From: Promethearchaeota archaeon
GTDB taxonomy: Archaea; Asgardarchaeota; Lokiarchaeia; Sigyniarchaeales; SOKP01
Direction: 5' to 3'
DNA length: 64,000 nt
NCBI GenBank assembly: GCA_019057795.1
Contig: JAHLWS010000021.1
Span: forward strand, 40,260 to 104,259
Position numbers and translations under genes: made by a program. Positions within the stretch are counted from its first letter, which is position 1. Each line of letters opens with the position of its first letter. The notes beneath the pieces were generated by a model. It saw only the letters and a program-made list of their open reading frames with translations. It did no database searches and was not told the origin of the DNA. Below, one piece after another: positions 47,126 to 55,672 of the stretch.

Positions 47126-48802
47126 ATGTTCTCTAATGAAGAACTGGAAAAAATTGAACAAGAACGAAAAGAATGGGAAGAAAATGTTTTAAATAAATAT
47201 ATCGAACGAGGAGAAAGAAGAGAAACTTTCGAAACTCCTTCAAACCTACCCTTAAAACACGTCTATGGACCCGGTGATCTTAAGAATATTAATTATTTAG
47301 AAGACCTTGGATTTCCGGGAAACCCACCATTTACGAGAGGTGTATATCCAAACATGTATCGTGGAAGAATTTGGACGATGAGACAATATGGCGGTTTTGC
47401 AGATGCTTCTAAAACAAACGAAAGGTTCAAATATTTAATATCACAAGGGCAAAAAGGACTTTCAATTGCGTTTGATTTGCCAACACAGATGGGCTATAAT
47501 AGTGACAATAAAATCTGTTTAGGAGAAGTAGGAAGGGTGGGTGTAACGGTTAACTCCTTGAGAGATTTTGAACAAGTGTTCGAAGGTATTCCTCTAGATA
47601 AGGTATCAACAAGTATGACTATTAATGCTCCTACTTCAGTGCTTTTAGCAATGTATATCGTTGTAGGCGAGAACCAAGGAATAAAACCTGAACAATTAAT
47701 TGGTACGGTTCAAAACGATATCTTAAAAGAATATATCGCAAGAGGGACATATATTTATCCTCCTAAACCATCTTTAAGATTAGTAGCAGATGTGATCGAA
47801 TATTGCTCCAAAAATTTGCCCCGTTTTAATACCATCAGCATTAGTGGGTACCACATGCGAGAAGCGGGATGTAACGCTATTCAAGAAATTGCCTTTACGA
47901 TAGCAGATGGTATTGCGTATGTTGAAGAAGTTCTTAGTCGGGGAGTTAATATTGACGAATTTGCCCCAAGATTATCTTTCTTCTTTACAACTCATAATAA
48001 TTTTTTTGAAGAAATAGCAAAACTGCGTGCAGTTAGAAAGTTGTGGGCAAAAATAATGAAAGATAGGTTCCACGCTAAGGATCCAAATTCAATGAGATTA
48101 CGCTTCCATACCCAAACTGCGGGAGTCACGCTAACGGCCCAACAACCTAATGTAAATATTATTAGAGTAACCCTTCAAGCGTTAGCAGCAATTCTAGGGG
48201 GAACACAATCGCTTCACACCTGTGGTGCAGACGAGGCTTTAGCAATTCCAACAGAAGACTCTGTGAGATTATCCTTAAGAACTCAACAAGTTCTTGCGTA
48301 TGAATCGGGAGTTACCGATGTTGTGGACCCATTAGGGGGTTCTTATTATATCGAGTACTTAACTTCAAAATTAGAAGAAAAAGCTTTAGAATATATTGAA
48401 AAAATTGACACATTGGGAGGTATATCTACTGCCATTGAGAGTGGATTCATTCAACGGGAAATTCAAAATAATGCATACCACGAACAGAAGAAAATAGAAG
48501 CGGGAATTAATCAAGTAATTGGTGTAAATACTTATTGTACTGAAGAAGAGTGTAAAATAAAAACCTTTAAACACGATATTGACGAGGAACAAAAAATAAT
48601 ATCATCTCTCGGCGAATTAAAAAAAAGTCGAGATGAGACCTTAGTTGAAACAAAACTAGCTGAATTAAAAAAGGTGGCTGAATCTTCTAAGAATATTATG
48701 CCAATCATGATTGAAGTAGTTAAAACCTATGCTACAATAGAAGAAATTTGTAGCGTCTTAAGAGAAGTTTTTGGCGAATATAAAAGTCCCCAAACATTTT
48801 AG
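47126..48802 (+). CDS. mcmA1: Methylmalonyl-CoA mutase, large (catalytic) subunit
   Basis: 558 residues, the TIM-barrel catalytic chain of the B12-dependent mutase interconverting methylmalonyl-CoA and succinyl-CoA. Typical segments: FPGNPPFTRGVYPNMYRGRIW (starting about residue 55), MRQYGGFADASKTNERF, SIAFDLPTQMGYN, GTVQNDILKEYIARGTYIYP, HTQTAGVTLTAQQPNVNI-type and GGTQSLHTCGADEALAIPT. The cobalamin-binding domain is absent, as usual in archaea, so a separate small subunit is needed; none is in the window. Operon with the DUF35 gene. Confidence 0.93.
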   Translation: MFSNEELEKIEQERKEWEENVLNKYIERGERRETFETPSNLPLKHVYGPGDLKNINYLEDLGFPGNPPFTRGVYPNMYRGRIWTMRQYGGFADASKTNERFKYLISQGQKGLSIAFDLPTQMGYNSDNKICLGEVGRVGVTVNSLRDFEQVFEGIPLDKVSTSMTINAPTSVLLAMYIVVGENQGIKPEQLIGTVQNDILKEYIARGTYIYPPKPSLRLVADVIEYCSKNLPRFNTISISGYHMREAGCNAIQEIAFTIADGIAYVEEVLSRGVNIDEFAPRLSFFFTTHNNFFEEIAKLRAVRKLWAKIMKDRFHAKDPNSMRLRFHTQTAGVTLTAQQPNVNIIRVTLQALAAILGGTQSLHTCGADEALAIPTEDSVRLSLRTQQVLAYESGVTDVVDPLGGSYYIEYLTSKLEEKALEYIEKIDTLGGISTAIESGFIQREIQNNAYHEQKKIEAGINQVIGVNTYCTEEECKIKTFKHDIDEEQKIISSLGELKKSRDETLVETKLAELKKVAESSKNIMPIMIEVVKTYATIEEICSVLREVFGEYKSPQTF

Positions 48803-48840
48803 GAAATTTATCAAAATACTTTAAAATCTTAAAGATATTC

Positions 48841-50271
48841 TTAACTTTTTAGTTTTCTCTTATAGTTAGTAATTTTAGGTAATAATGGAATGAATTCAAG
48901 AGGATCTCCAAATACGGGTACTCTTTTTTTTGCTAATAACCTAGAAATACGATAACTTTCTTCGGGACGGTGGGCTCTCTCTAAAATTGGAATTAATGGT
49001 TTGTTATGTTTATGTCCTAAATTTAAAGCCTCAAGCATATCAAATTCAAAGTTCTCAGCTTGTGTTATGGAATACTCGGGATCAAAATACCAACTTGGAA
49101 GGTCCATAATTAGGGCATCGATTTTTTCGTCGGATAAAGCAAGATCAATTATTTCCTTAATGCTCTGACTGTAAAATAGTTGTGCTGCTACATCTAAAGG
49201 GTTTTTAGAACTTGTACCACGAATAATGAATTTTTTATCCAATTGTTCTTGAATTTTAGGGCTAAATTGTGGTACATTCATTCTGAATTTTTCAATTAGA
49301 TCAACTAAGATAACCCCATAACCGCCACTTAAACTGAAAACAGCAATATTTTGCAATTCATTAATTCCGTAGAAGTCTATTAACCGCGCAGTATGCATCA
49401 ATTGTTCTAATGTTTCAACTTCAATAAGATTATGTTGTTTGAAAATAGAATTCCAAATTTGAGTATTACCCGAGAGAGACGCTGTATGAGTTTTAGCTGC
49501 TAGCGCCCCACTTTCGGATTTTCCACCTTTTAAAATTACAATCGGTTTTTTGTTTTCAGCAAGAACTTGTCTTAAATCATCTCCTCGATTTCCTTTAATA
49601 CCTTCTAAATAACACAAAATCAAGTCAGTTTCATCGTCGTTGCTTAAAAAATGCAAAATGTCTATGAAGTCTAAATCTGCTCCGTTCCCAAATGAGAATA
49701 CTTTGGAAAAATGAATACCCATTTCTTTCGCAGTATAGATAGCAATATTACATACACCTCCTGATTGGCCTATAAACCCGATATTTCCAGGAGTCGTTGG
49801 GAATTTTGAACGCCAAGCTATGCCTAATTTTGGGTAAAATATTCCCATACCATTAGGTCCAAGAATTCTAATTTTATTTTGACCGCATTTTATTATTTCT
49901 TTCTCTAAACGACGACCCTCTTCAGTTCCTGCATCGGAAAACTCTGCTGTAAAGATGTTGACTAATTTGACACCTTTCCCCACGCAATCGTCGATAACAT
50001 CTAATACTTGTAACGCGGGCACTGTAATAAAAGCAAAATCAACTTTTCCAGGAATGTCTTTAATAGAAGAATAAATGTTTTCTGTAGGAAAATTAGGAAT
50101 TTCTTTAACTTTGGGGTGGACAGCATATAGTTCTCCCTTAAAATTTTCTTGGTGATTCCTAAGGAAAAAGAAGTTTCGTTTCTTTGAAGGACCTACAACT
50201 GCCATTGATTGAATATTATTAATAAACGAAATATCTTTAACATTTAAGTTAAAAGTTTTAGATGGCGTCAT
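48841..50271 (-). CDS. ADP-forming acyl-CoA synthetase alpha-like subunit, second copy
   Basis: 476 residues, related to the gene at 16454. CoA-binding Rossmann start MAVVGPSKKRNFFF, then LGPNGMGIFYP, GFIGQSGGVCNIAIYTA, SFGNGADLDFIDIL, the phosphohistidine loop KTHTASLSGN (about residue 255) and FSLSGGYGVILVDL. It lacks the ATP-grasp beta domain, which must be elsewhere. It may form ATP from propionyl- or other acyl-CoA; the mutase gene next door is convergent. Confidence 0.87.
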   Translation of the reverse strand: MTPSKTFNLNVKDISFINNIQSMAVVGPSKKRNFFFLRNHQENFKGELYAVHPKVKEIPNFPTENIYSSIKDIPGKVDFAFITVPALQVLDVIDDCVGKGVKLVNIFTAEFSDAGTEEGRRLEKEIIKCGQNKIRILGPNGMGIFYPKLGIAWRSKFPTTPGNIGFIGQSGGVCNIAIYTAKEMGIHFSKVFSFGNGADLDFIDILHFLSNDDETDLILCYLEGIKGNRGDDLRQVLAENKKPIVILKGGKSESGALAAKTHTASLSGNTQIWNSIFKQHNLIEVETLEQLMHTARLIDFYGINELQNIAVFSLSGGYGVILVDLIEKFRMNVPQFSPKIQEQLDKKFIIRGTSSKNPLDVAAQLFYSQSIKEIIDLALSDEKIDALIMDLPSWYFDPEYSITQAENFEFDMLEALNLGHKHNKPLIPILERAHRPEESYRISRLLAKKRVPVFGDPLEFIPLLPKITNYKRKLKS

Positions 50272-50491
50272 TAATGGTATAAAATTAAGTATGAATTTAA
50301 TAGTTTATAAAATCTAAAAATGAAAAATTTAAAAAAATTATGTTAAAATAGCGGATAGTCTCTCTAAAAACAAATAATTAAAACTTAAACAGTTTGTGGA
50401 AAAATTTTTACTCTGAAATTATATATTTATGTTCTTACTATTTCTATTTTAACAACAAATTTTTTTTTAAATCATAAAGTGAAAACCCATT

Positions 50492-51412
50492 ATGATTAAC
50501 AAAACCATTTTACATATGATCCACGACTTAAAAACAGATAAAACTTCAGGAGCGAGTGAATTAATAGAAATCGCACTTGAAATTTTAGAAGCCTATCTTC
50601 ATACGATAAAAGATCCTAATATGGATGTAAAAGAGGATATATTTGATTTATCTAAAGAACTATTTAACGTTCGCCCAAGTATGGCTCCTATAATCAATAC
50701 AATTGGATATTTTATTCATGATTTGGAACTTTTCAGCAAACAAACACTTTTAGAAAAATTAAAGACATTTCTTGCAGAAAGATTAAGGATAGATAAAGCT
50801 TTAACTTCCTCGTTTCATTCGTTTTTAGATAGATTCGAAGGGAAAAAACTAAATGTAATGTTAATCTCTTACAGTACTACAATTATTAAGCATTTGAAAG
50901 AAAATACAAAAAACGATTTTACCTTTTACGTTTTAGAATCTCGTCCTTTGCTTGAAGGGCGTCGTACCGCCGAAATATTGGCTTCTAATTTTGAAACACA
51001 TTTAATAACAGATTCAGCGATGGGGAAGTTCATCAAAAAAGTTGATATCGTTCTTCTCGGAATTGATAGCGTACTGCGAGATGGGTCAATAGTAAATAAG
51101 ATAGGGAGTTATCCTTTAGCATGTATTGCCTCTGCGAATAATAAAGATGTTTACGCAGTTGGGGATTCTTTTAAATATAATTTAAAGAGTCATTATAACC
51201 AGAAAATAATTATCGAGACCAAGCCTATCTACGAAGTATATTCTAAAAAAATTAAAAAAGAATTGTTTAAAGTCCATAATCTTTATTTTGATATAACCCC
51301 ATCTAACTATTTTAAAGAAATAATCTCCGATTTAGGAATATTGACGATGCCAGAGTTTTTGGAGAAAGTCAAAAGTACGCTTCCATTAGAATGGTTCAAA
51401 TCATTTCTTTAA
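50492..51412 (+). CDS. eIF2B alpha/beta/delta-like protein (ribose-1,5-bisphosphate isomerase family)
   Basis: 306 residues. An N-terminal helical domain (IHDLKTDKTSGASELIEIAL) leads to the Rossmann-like core with VLESRPLLEGRRTAEILA (about 149-166), VDIVLLGIDSVLRDGSIVNKIGS (starting about 190) and VYAVGDSFKYN. Archaeal members are either ribose-1,5-bisphosphate isomerases of the AMP pathway, 5-methylthioribose-1-phosphate isomerases or eIF2B-like. The GIDSVL sequence in place of GADxI agrees with the family but does not settle substrate. Confidence 0.85.
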   Translation: MINKTILHMIHDLKTDKTSGASELIEIALEILEAYLHTIKDPNMDVKEDIFDLSKELFNVRPSMAPIINTIGYFIHDLELFSKQTLLEKLKTFLAERLRIDKALTSSFHSFLDRFEGKKLNVMLISYSTTIIKHLKENTKNDFTFYVLESRPLLEGRRTAEILASNFETHLITDSAMGKFIKKVDIVLLGIDSVLRDGSIVNKIGSYPLACIASANNKDVYAVGDSFKYNLKSHYNQKIIIETKPIYEVYSKKIKKELFKVHNLYFDITPSNYFKEIISDLGILTMPEFLEKVKSTLPLEWFKSFL

Positions 51413-51494
51413 AATCCAAGTTCTATTTTTTATTTTTAACATTTTTGGCGGATAACTATAAATATCTTGTATAAAGAATTTAATTTAGGCTACC

Positions 51495-52673
51495 ATGTCA
51501 ATTGATGAAAATTTAGCGTATGAAATTACAAAAAGATTATCATTTCCTCGATTAGTTGGCTCAGAAGGAGAAAAAAAGGCAATCAAAGTAGTTGTAGACG
51601 AGTTTGAAAAGGTGGGTTATAATACTGTCAATCGCGAGAAGTTTAAAACTTCGCTATACAATTGGAAGAAGACCGAGCTTTTGTTTTTGACTACGGGAAT
51701 ATTATTTATCCTTTTAGCGATATCGTATTATTATATGCCAATTTTATCGTTGGTAATCATTACTCTAATTGTAATAAGTATATTGAAGTTACTTAAGATT
51801 TCTGATTCAAATAAGATAAAATTAATGAAGAATGATAGGTATAATTTCGAAACTGAAAACATTTATGTAAATTTAAAAAGCAAGAATTCTTTGGCCAATC
51901 TTATCTTTATTGCTCATTATGACTCGAAATCTCAACTATACCCTTCAATTTTTAGGGCTTATTTAATAATTGGCTTATTTTTTGGCGGAGTAATTCTATT
52001 AGTTGTATTTTTCGTCTTAAGCGTTTTAAAGATTATTTTTACATTTAATAATCTCATCTTGAATAATATCCTTTTGGGCGTCAGCATAGTAATGGGGATA
52101 TTGGCAATATTAAATTTTTTCAATAAAGTCGGTAATAAATCTCCAGGAGCGACAGATAATGCCACGAGCGTTGGTACAGTTATTGCCCTCTCGAAATATT
52201 TTAAGAACAATCCTTTAGAAAATATTGATTTTACGTTTTTAATTCCGGGTTCTGAAGAACTTAACTTAGGTGGAGCGATTGATTTCATGCAAAAACACAA
52301 AAATGAAATAGATAAAGACACAACATATTGTATAAACTATGATATTATAGGTACACATGGCGTGCTAAGAAATGTAACGTCTTACGGAATTCCTAAGAAA
52401 GCAACCAGTACAAAATTGAACGAGCTATTTCTGAGCAGTAGTAAAATCTTAGGGGTTGAAATGAAGGAGATATACATTCCTACAGGAGCTTGGGGCGATC
52501 ATCAACCATTCATTTATGCGGGTTATAATGCTTGTATGCTTGGTTCCACTGGAAGTATGAAATACGTCCATTCTAAAAAAGATACGATGAGTTTAGTTTC
52601 TAAAGAGGGTTTAAATAACATTTTTAGTTTATCAATTGAGGTTGCTAATAGGTTAAACAAAGAATTAACTTAA
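51495..52673 (+). CDS. M28-family metallopeptidase with membrane segments
   Basis: 392 residues. Zinc-ligand motifs are IAHYDSKSQ (about 140-148), PGATDNATSVG (about 218-228), GSEELNLGG (about 252-260), DIIG and YVHSKKD (near 360). Hydrophobic segments at about 58-97 (two helices) and about 155-210 (two helices) interrupt the catalytic domain, so it is predicted to be membrane-bound. It probably cleaves amino-terminal residues from peptides. The gene 3' end is 26 bases from the convergent MFS gene. Confidence 0.85.
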   Translation: MSIDENLAYEITKRLSFPRLVGSEGEKKAIKVVVDEFEKVGYNTVNREKFKTSLYNWKKTELLFLTTGILFILLAISYYYMPILSLVIITLIVISILKLLKISDSNKIKLMKNDRYNFETENIYVNLKSKNSLANLIFIAHYDSKSQLYPSIFRAYLIIGLFFGGVILLVVFFVLSVLKIIFTFNNLILNNILLGVSIVMGILAILNFFNKVGNKSPGATDNATSVGTVIALSKYFKNNPLENIDFTFLIPGSEELNLGGAIDFMQKHKNEIDKDTTYCINYDIIGTHGVLRNVTSYGIPKKATSTKLNELFLSSSKILGVEMKEIYIPTGAWGDHQPFIYAGYNACMLGSTGSMKYVHSKKDTMSLVSKEGLNNIFSLSIEVANRLNKELT

Positions 52674-52698
52674 ATTGCTTCTTTAAGAAATAATTTTT

Positions 52699-54054
52699 CT
52701 AATCTGCTTTTTCCGCCATATAAGGTTTCAAAGATATAATCGCTATTACATACAAAGGAATTACGGATAGTTCGATAAATATTGAGATAATGAAAGGAGC
52801 GCTTGGACCTAAACTATCCCAAGCCAATCCTCCTAAAATTGGGCCTAGAACTGCACCTAATAAGCTCAACCATTGTGCTGCTCCAAAAACTTTTCCACGG
52901 TGGATTTTTGATATTCGACTGAGGACATTTTGTAAAATTAAGTTACCTCCCCAAGCAAAAGTCGCGTCAAAAAGTAAGATAAAACCAAACATGAATCCCG
53001 ATGTAGAATTAATTATAAACCAGGTTGCTAACGCCCCAAACCCACTTACAACTGCAACCCCTAATACGGGATTTACTTTATCAGCAATCTTACCTAATTT
53101 AGGAGCAAATAACATAGATAAAACCTGAGCGGGAAAATAAATTAACATTACTAGAATAGGCATCTCAACTTTCAATTCTTCAATCAAATAAACTTGAAAG
53201 AAGGGATACGCTAAAGATTGATTCATACTACTCACCATAAAGGCAATGGTCAACACGCTGAAACCGAAAAAAAATCCTTTCGCTAAGTTGTTCTTGGGTT
53301 TTACAGAAGTATCTTGTATCACTGGTTCTTTAGAAACCATGATTGGTTCGACTGAGGATGGAAATAAATTGAAAATATGCTTTTCGTATGTGAGTTCTTC
53401 GTTGACTTTACGATGAAAAATTATACCTCCAAGAACATTAGATGCAGCAAACAATATTAATGGGCTGTAAACCAAAAAATGATTTTCAGGAGTAAATGTA
53501 ATTGCTAAACCAAAAACAATTACACTAATAATTGATCCAACTAGATTTCCTTTTCCTATCATTCCAGTTCGTTTTCCGAACGCAAAAGAACGATTTGATT
53601 TATTTGACTTCTCAGAAATTAACGTATCTAATGGTGTCCAAAAAAATCCTACAAAAAGCCCTAAAACAAACATCCCAATAGCGAATAATAATAAAGAAGA
53701 TAATAAAATGCCCAGATACATTAAAATATAGCTTGCTCCACGCCCAAAACTCCCTATTAGGATTAATAGCTTTTTTGAAACTCTGTCAGTTAAATAACCA
53801 ACAAATGGAGCACTGATTAACCCCCCTATAGTTTGTATTGAAAACATAAGCCCTAACACCGTTCCCGTAGCCCCTAATAATTGGACTGTGACATACGGGA
53901 TTAAAAATGAGAAAAAAAAGAATCCCATGCTGTTCCAAAAGATGATTCTGATCATAGGAACGAAATCTGGAGTAATCTTCATTCTGTTTGCGTTTGTTTC
54001 TTCTGGCCTACTTTCAGAATCAAATGGATTACCGTTATCAATATTGTGCGACAA
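52699..54054 (-). CDS. MFS transporter
   Basis: 451 residues with about 12 hydrophobic segments. The loop between helices 2 and 3 has the MFS signature GYLTDRVSKKLLILIGS (about 79-95), and the linked loop in the second half reads PKLGKIADKVN. The central loop around 215-255 is charged. The substrate is not predictable; GPH-type sugar carriers and drug exporters are both possible. The start is TTG 54054, since no ATG precedes the first helix closely except MKITPDF about 24 codons later. Confidence 0.85.
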   Translation of the reverse strand: MSHNIDNGNPFDSESRPEETNANRMKITPDFVPMIRIIFWNSMGFFFFSFLIPYVTVQLLGATGTVLGLMFSIQTIGGLISAPFVGYLTDRVSKKLLILIGSFGRGASYILMYLGILLSSLLLFAIGMFVLGLFVGFFWTPLDTLISEKSNKSNRSFAFGKRTGMIGKGNLVGSIISVIVFGLAITFTPENHFLVYSPLILFAASNVLGGIIFHRKVNEELTYEKHIFNLFPSSVEPIMVSKEPVIQDTSVKPKNNLAKGFFFGFSVLTIAFMVSSMNQSLAYPFFQVYLIEELKVEMPILVMLIYFPAQVLSMLFAPKLGKIADKVNPVLGVAVVSGFGALATWFIINSTSGFMFGFILLFDATFAWGGNLILQNVLSRISKIHRGKVFGAAQWLSLLGAVLGPILGGLAWDSLGPSAPFIISIFIELSVIPLYVIAIISLKPYMAEKAD

Positions 54055-54229
54055 TTAAAAAAGCTCCCATAAAACTATTACATTTAATAAAAATCCATTT
54101 CCTAAAAAGTTCGTTATTTTAAGTTTTAACATAAATTTATGGAATAAATGAATAAAACTTAATTTTTTAAGAAGATTTTTCTTAATACAAATTATCAATT
54201 AGAAAACAAAAATAAATTTTTAGAGAAAA

Positions 54230-55219
54230 ATGTTAACTTCAGAACACATTAAAGAAATTTTAAAGGATTACACTATTAATCTTCGATTCCACGCACGCGG
54301 GGGGCAAGGAGGCGTTACTGCTTCTAACTTATGCGTCGAAGCTTTTTATGGCTATGGCGTCTGTCAACCGAGATTTGGAGCAGAACGAATGGGAAGTCCG
54401 ACTGAAAGCTATGTTAGACTTTCTGCGAACGCAGATTTAGTAAGGTCAAATGAACAAGTGTATGACCCCCATTTCGTAGCTGTGTTAGATGAATCGTTGC
54501 TCTCAGAAGTAGATGTAACTGCTGGTGTACCCAAAGGAGGCTGGTTGATAGTAAATACCGTAGCGGACCAACTAACCATTCAAGAAGCTGTAAAGAGAAA
54601 AGACATAAACATTGCTACAATCGATGCGACACGAATTGCTTTAGATGTTTTAGGTCGAAACATTACAAATACTATTATATTAGGTGCTTTAATAAGAATC
54701 TCTCACCTCTTTACTCTCGAAGAATTATCTAATGCCATCATGAAGCGATTCAAAGGAGCTATAGCTGGAAAAAATATCGAAGCAATAAAGCAAGCAATTG
54801 AAGAAACTTGCATATTTGACATCGGAGTCGAGCCAGATTTTACGGTTGACACTAAAGTACCGTGGCAACAAATAGATTTAGGCTTACCTGGATATAAGGA
54901 ATTAGATAAAGCGGGTGTTTGGTATTGCGACGAAAAAGTAATCCCTGTTGGAAGCGACCAAGTGAATACTGGTTCGTGGGGCGAATGGGATATGATTTGG
55001 GATGCGGAAACATGTACAAATTGCGCTCAGTGTTGGTTTATTTGCCCTGATTTTGCCATTATTAGAGAAAAAAGGGAAGACGGCAAATATCATATGATTG
55101 GAATTGATCTACTTCATTGTAAATCATGTTTAAATTGTCTAAATATCTGCCCTGTTCAAGCAATAAGTAAAAAATTGAAACAAGGACCGGCTGCTTGTGC
55201 AGTACCGGAAGAAAATTAA
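54230..55219 (+). CDS. porG: Pyruvate:ferredoxin oxidoreductase gamma-delta fusion
   Basis: 329 residues. Residues 15-195 are the gamma domain of 2-oxoacid:ferredoxin oxidoreductases (RFHARGGQGGVTASNL, GAERMGSPTESYVRLS). The C-terminal about 90 residues are the delta domain with two 4Fe-4S motifs, CTNCAQCWFICPDFAI and CKSCLNCLNICPVQAI. Gamma and delta are separate proteins in many archaea and fused here. It binds CoA-side structure and passes electrons to ferredoxin. porA and porB follow only after a GIY-YIG gene insertion of about 2.1 kb. Confidence 0.92.
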   Translation: MLTSEHIKEILKDYTINLRFHARGGQGGVTASNLCVEAFYGYGVCQPRFGAERMGSPTESYVRLSANADLVRSNEQVYDPHFVAVLDESLLSEVDVTAGVPKGGWLIVNTVADQLTIQEAVKRKDINIATIDATRIALDVLGRNITNTIILGALIRISHLFTLEELSNAIMKRFKGAIAGKNIEAIKQAIEETCIFDIGVEPDFTVDTKVPWQQIDLGLPGYKELDKAGVWYCDEKVIPVGSDQVNTGSWGEWDMIWDAETCTNCAQCWFICPDFAIIREKREDGKYHMIGIDLLHCKSCLNCLNICPVQAISKKLKQGPAACAVPEEN

Positions 55220-55387
55220 ATCATTTTTTTAAATCTTTTTTATTACCTAAACGGAGTATTTTCAAAGAGAAATTGATTATTATTGTGGTAATCTGTTTTT
55301 AATCCAGATAAAAATTTAAAAATTAACACTCTCTTCTTTTTTCTTTTAAATACTTTTATATTATATTTATAATAAGATAAGGAAAAT

Positions 55388-55672
55388 TTGGTTTTTTCTA
55401 AAATAGAGTCTGAATTTTATTTGAAGAAGAAAAAAGATATGTTTTGTCGTAAGCCAGGTAAACCTAAGTGTGATAGAAACATAAATAATTTTAAGAACAC
55501 TTATCACGATTTGGAAAATGAAGTTAAAATTAATCAAAAGAAAGGAAATAAAAAAATAATATCAAATATTGTACCAGAGCGTATACAAACGCAAAAAATT
55601 AATGCAAATGGAGAAATAGACCTTAAAACTTATGCTATAGGAGTTGTTGATAAGTATAAAAAAGAAATCTAA
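55388..55672 (+). CDS. N-terminal part of an interrupted GIY-YIG nuclease gene
   Basis: 94 codons from TTG 55388, ending in TAA at 55670-55672. The product is basic, with KPGKPKCDRNINNF and QKINANGEIDLKTYAIGVV, ending DKYKKEI. After the stop the same frame continues without another stop into the ORF at 55865, so this is the N-terminus of one 677-codon gene. A single C-to-T change from CAA (Gln) would explain the stop. No function assigned to this part alone. Confidence 0.55.
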   Translation: MVFSKIESEFYLKKKKDMFCRKPGKPKCDRNINNFKNTYHDLENEVKINQKKGNKKIISNIVPERIQTQKINANGEIDLKTYAIGVVDKYKKEI

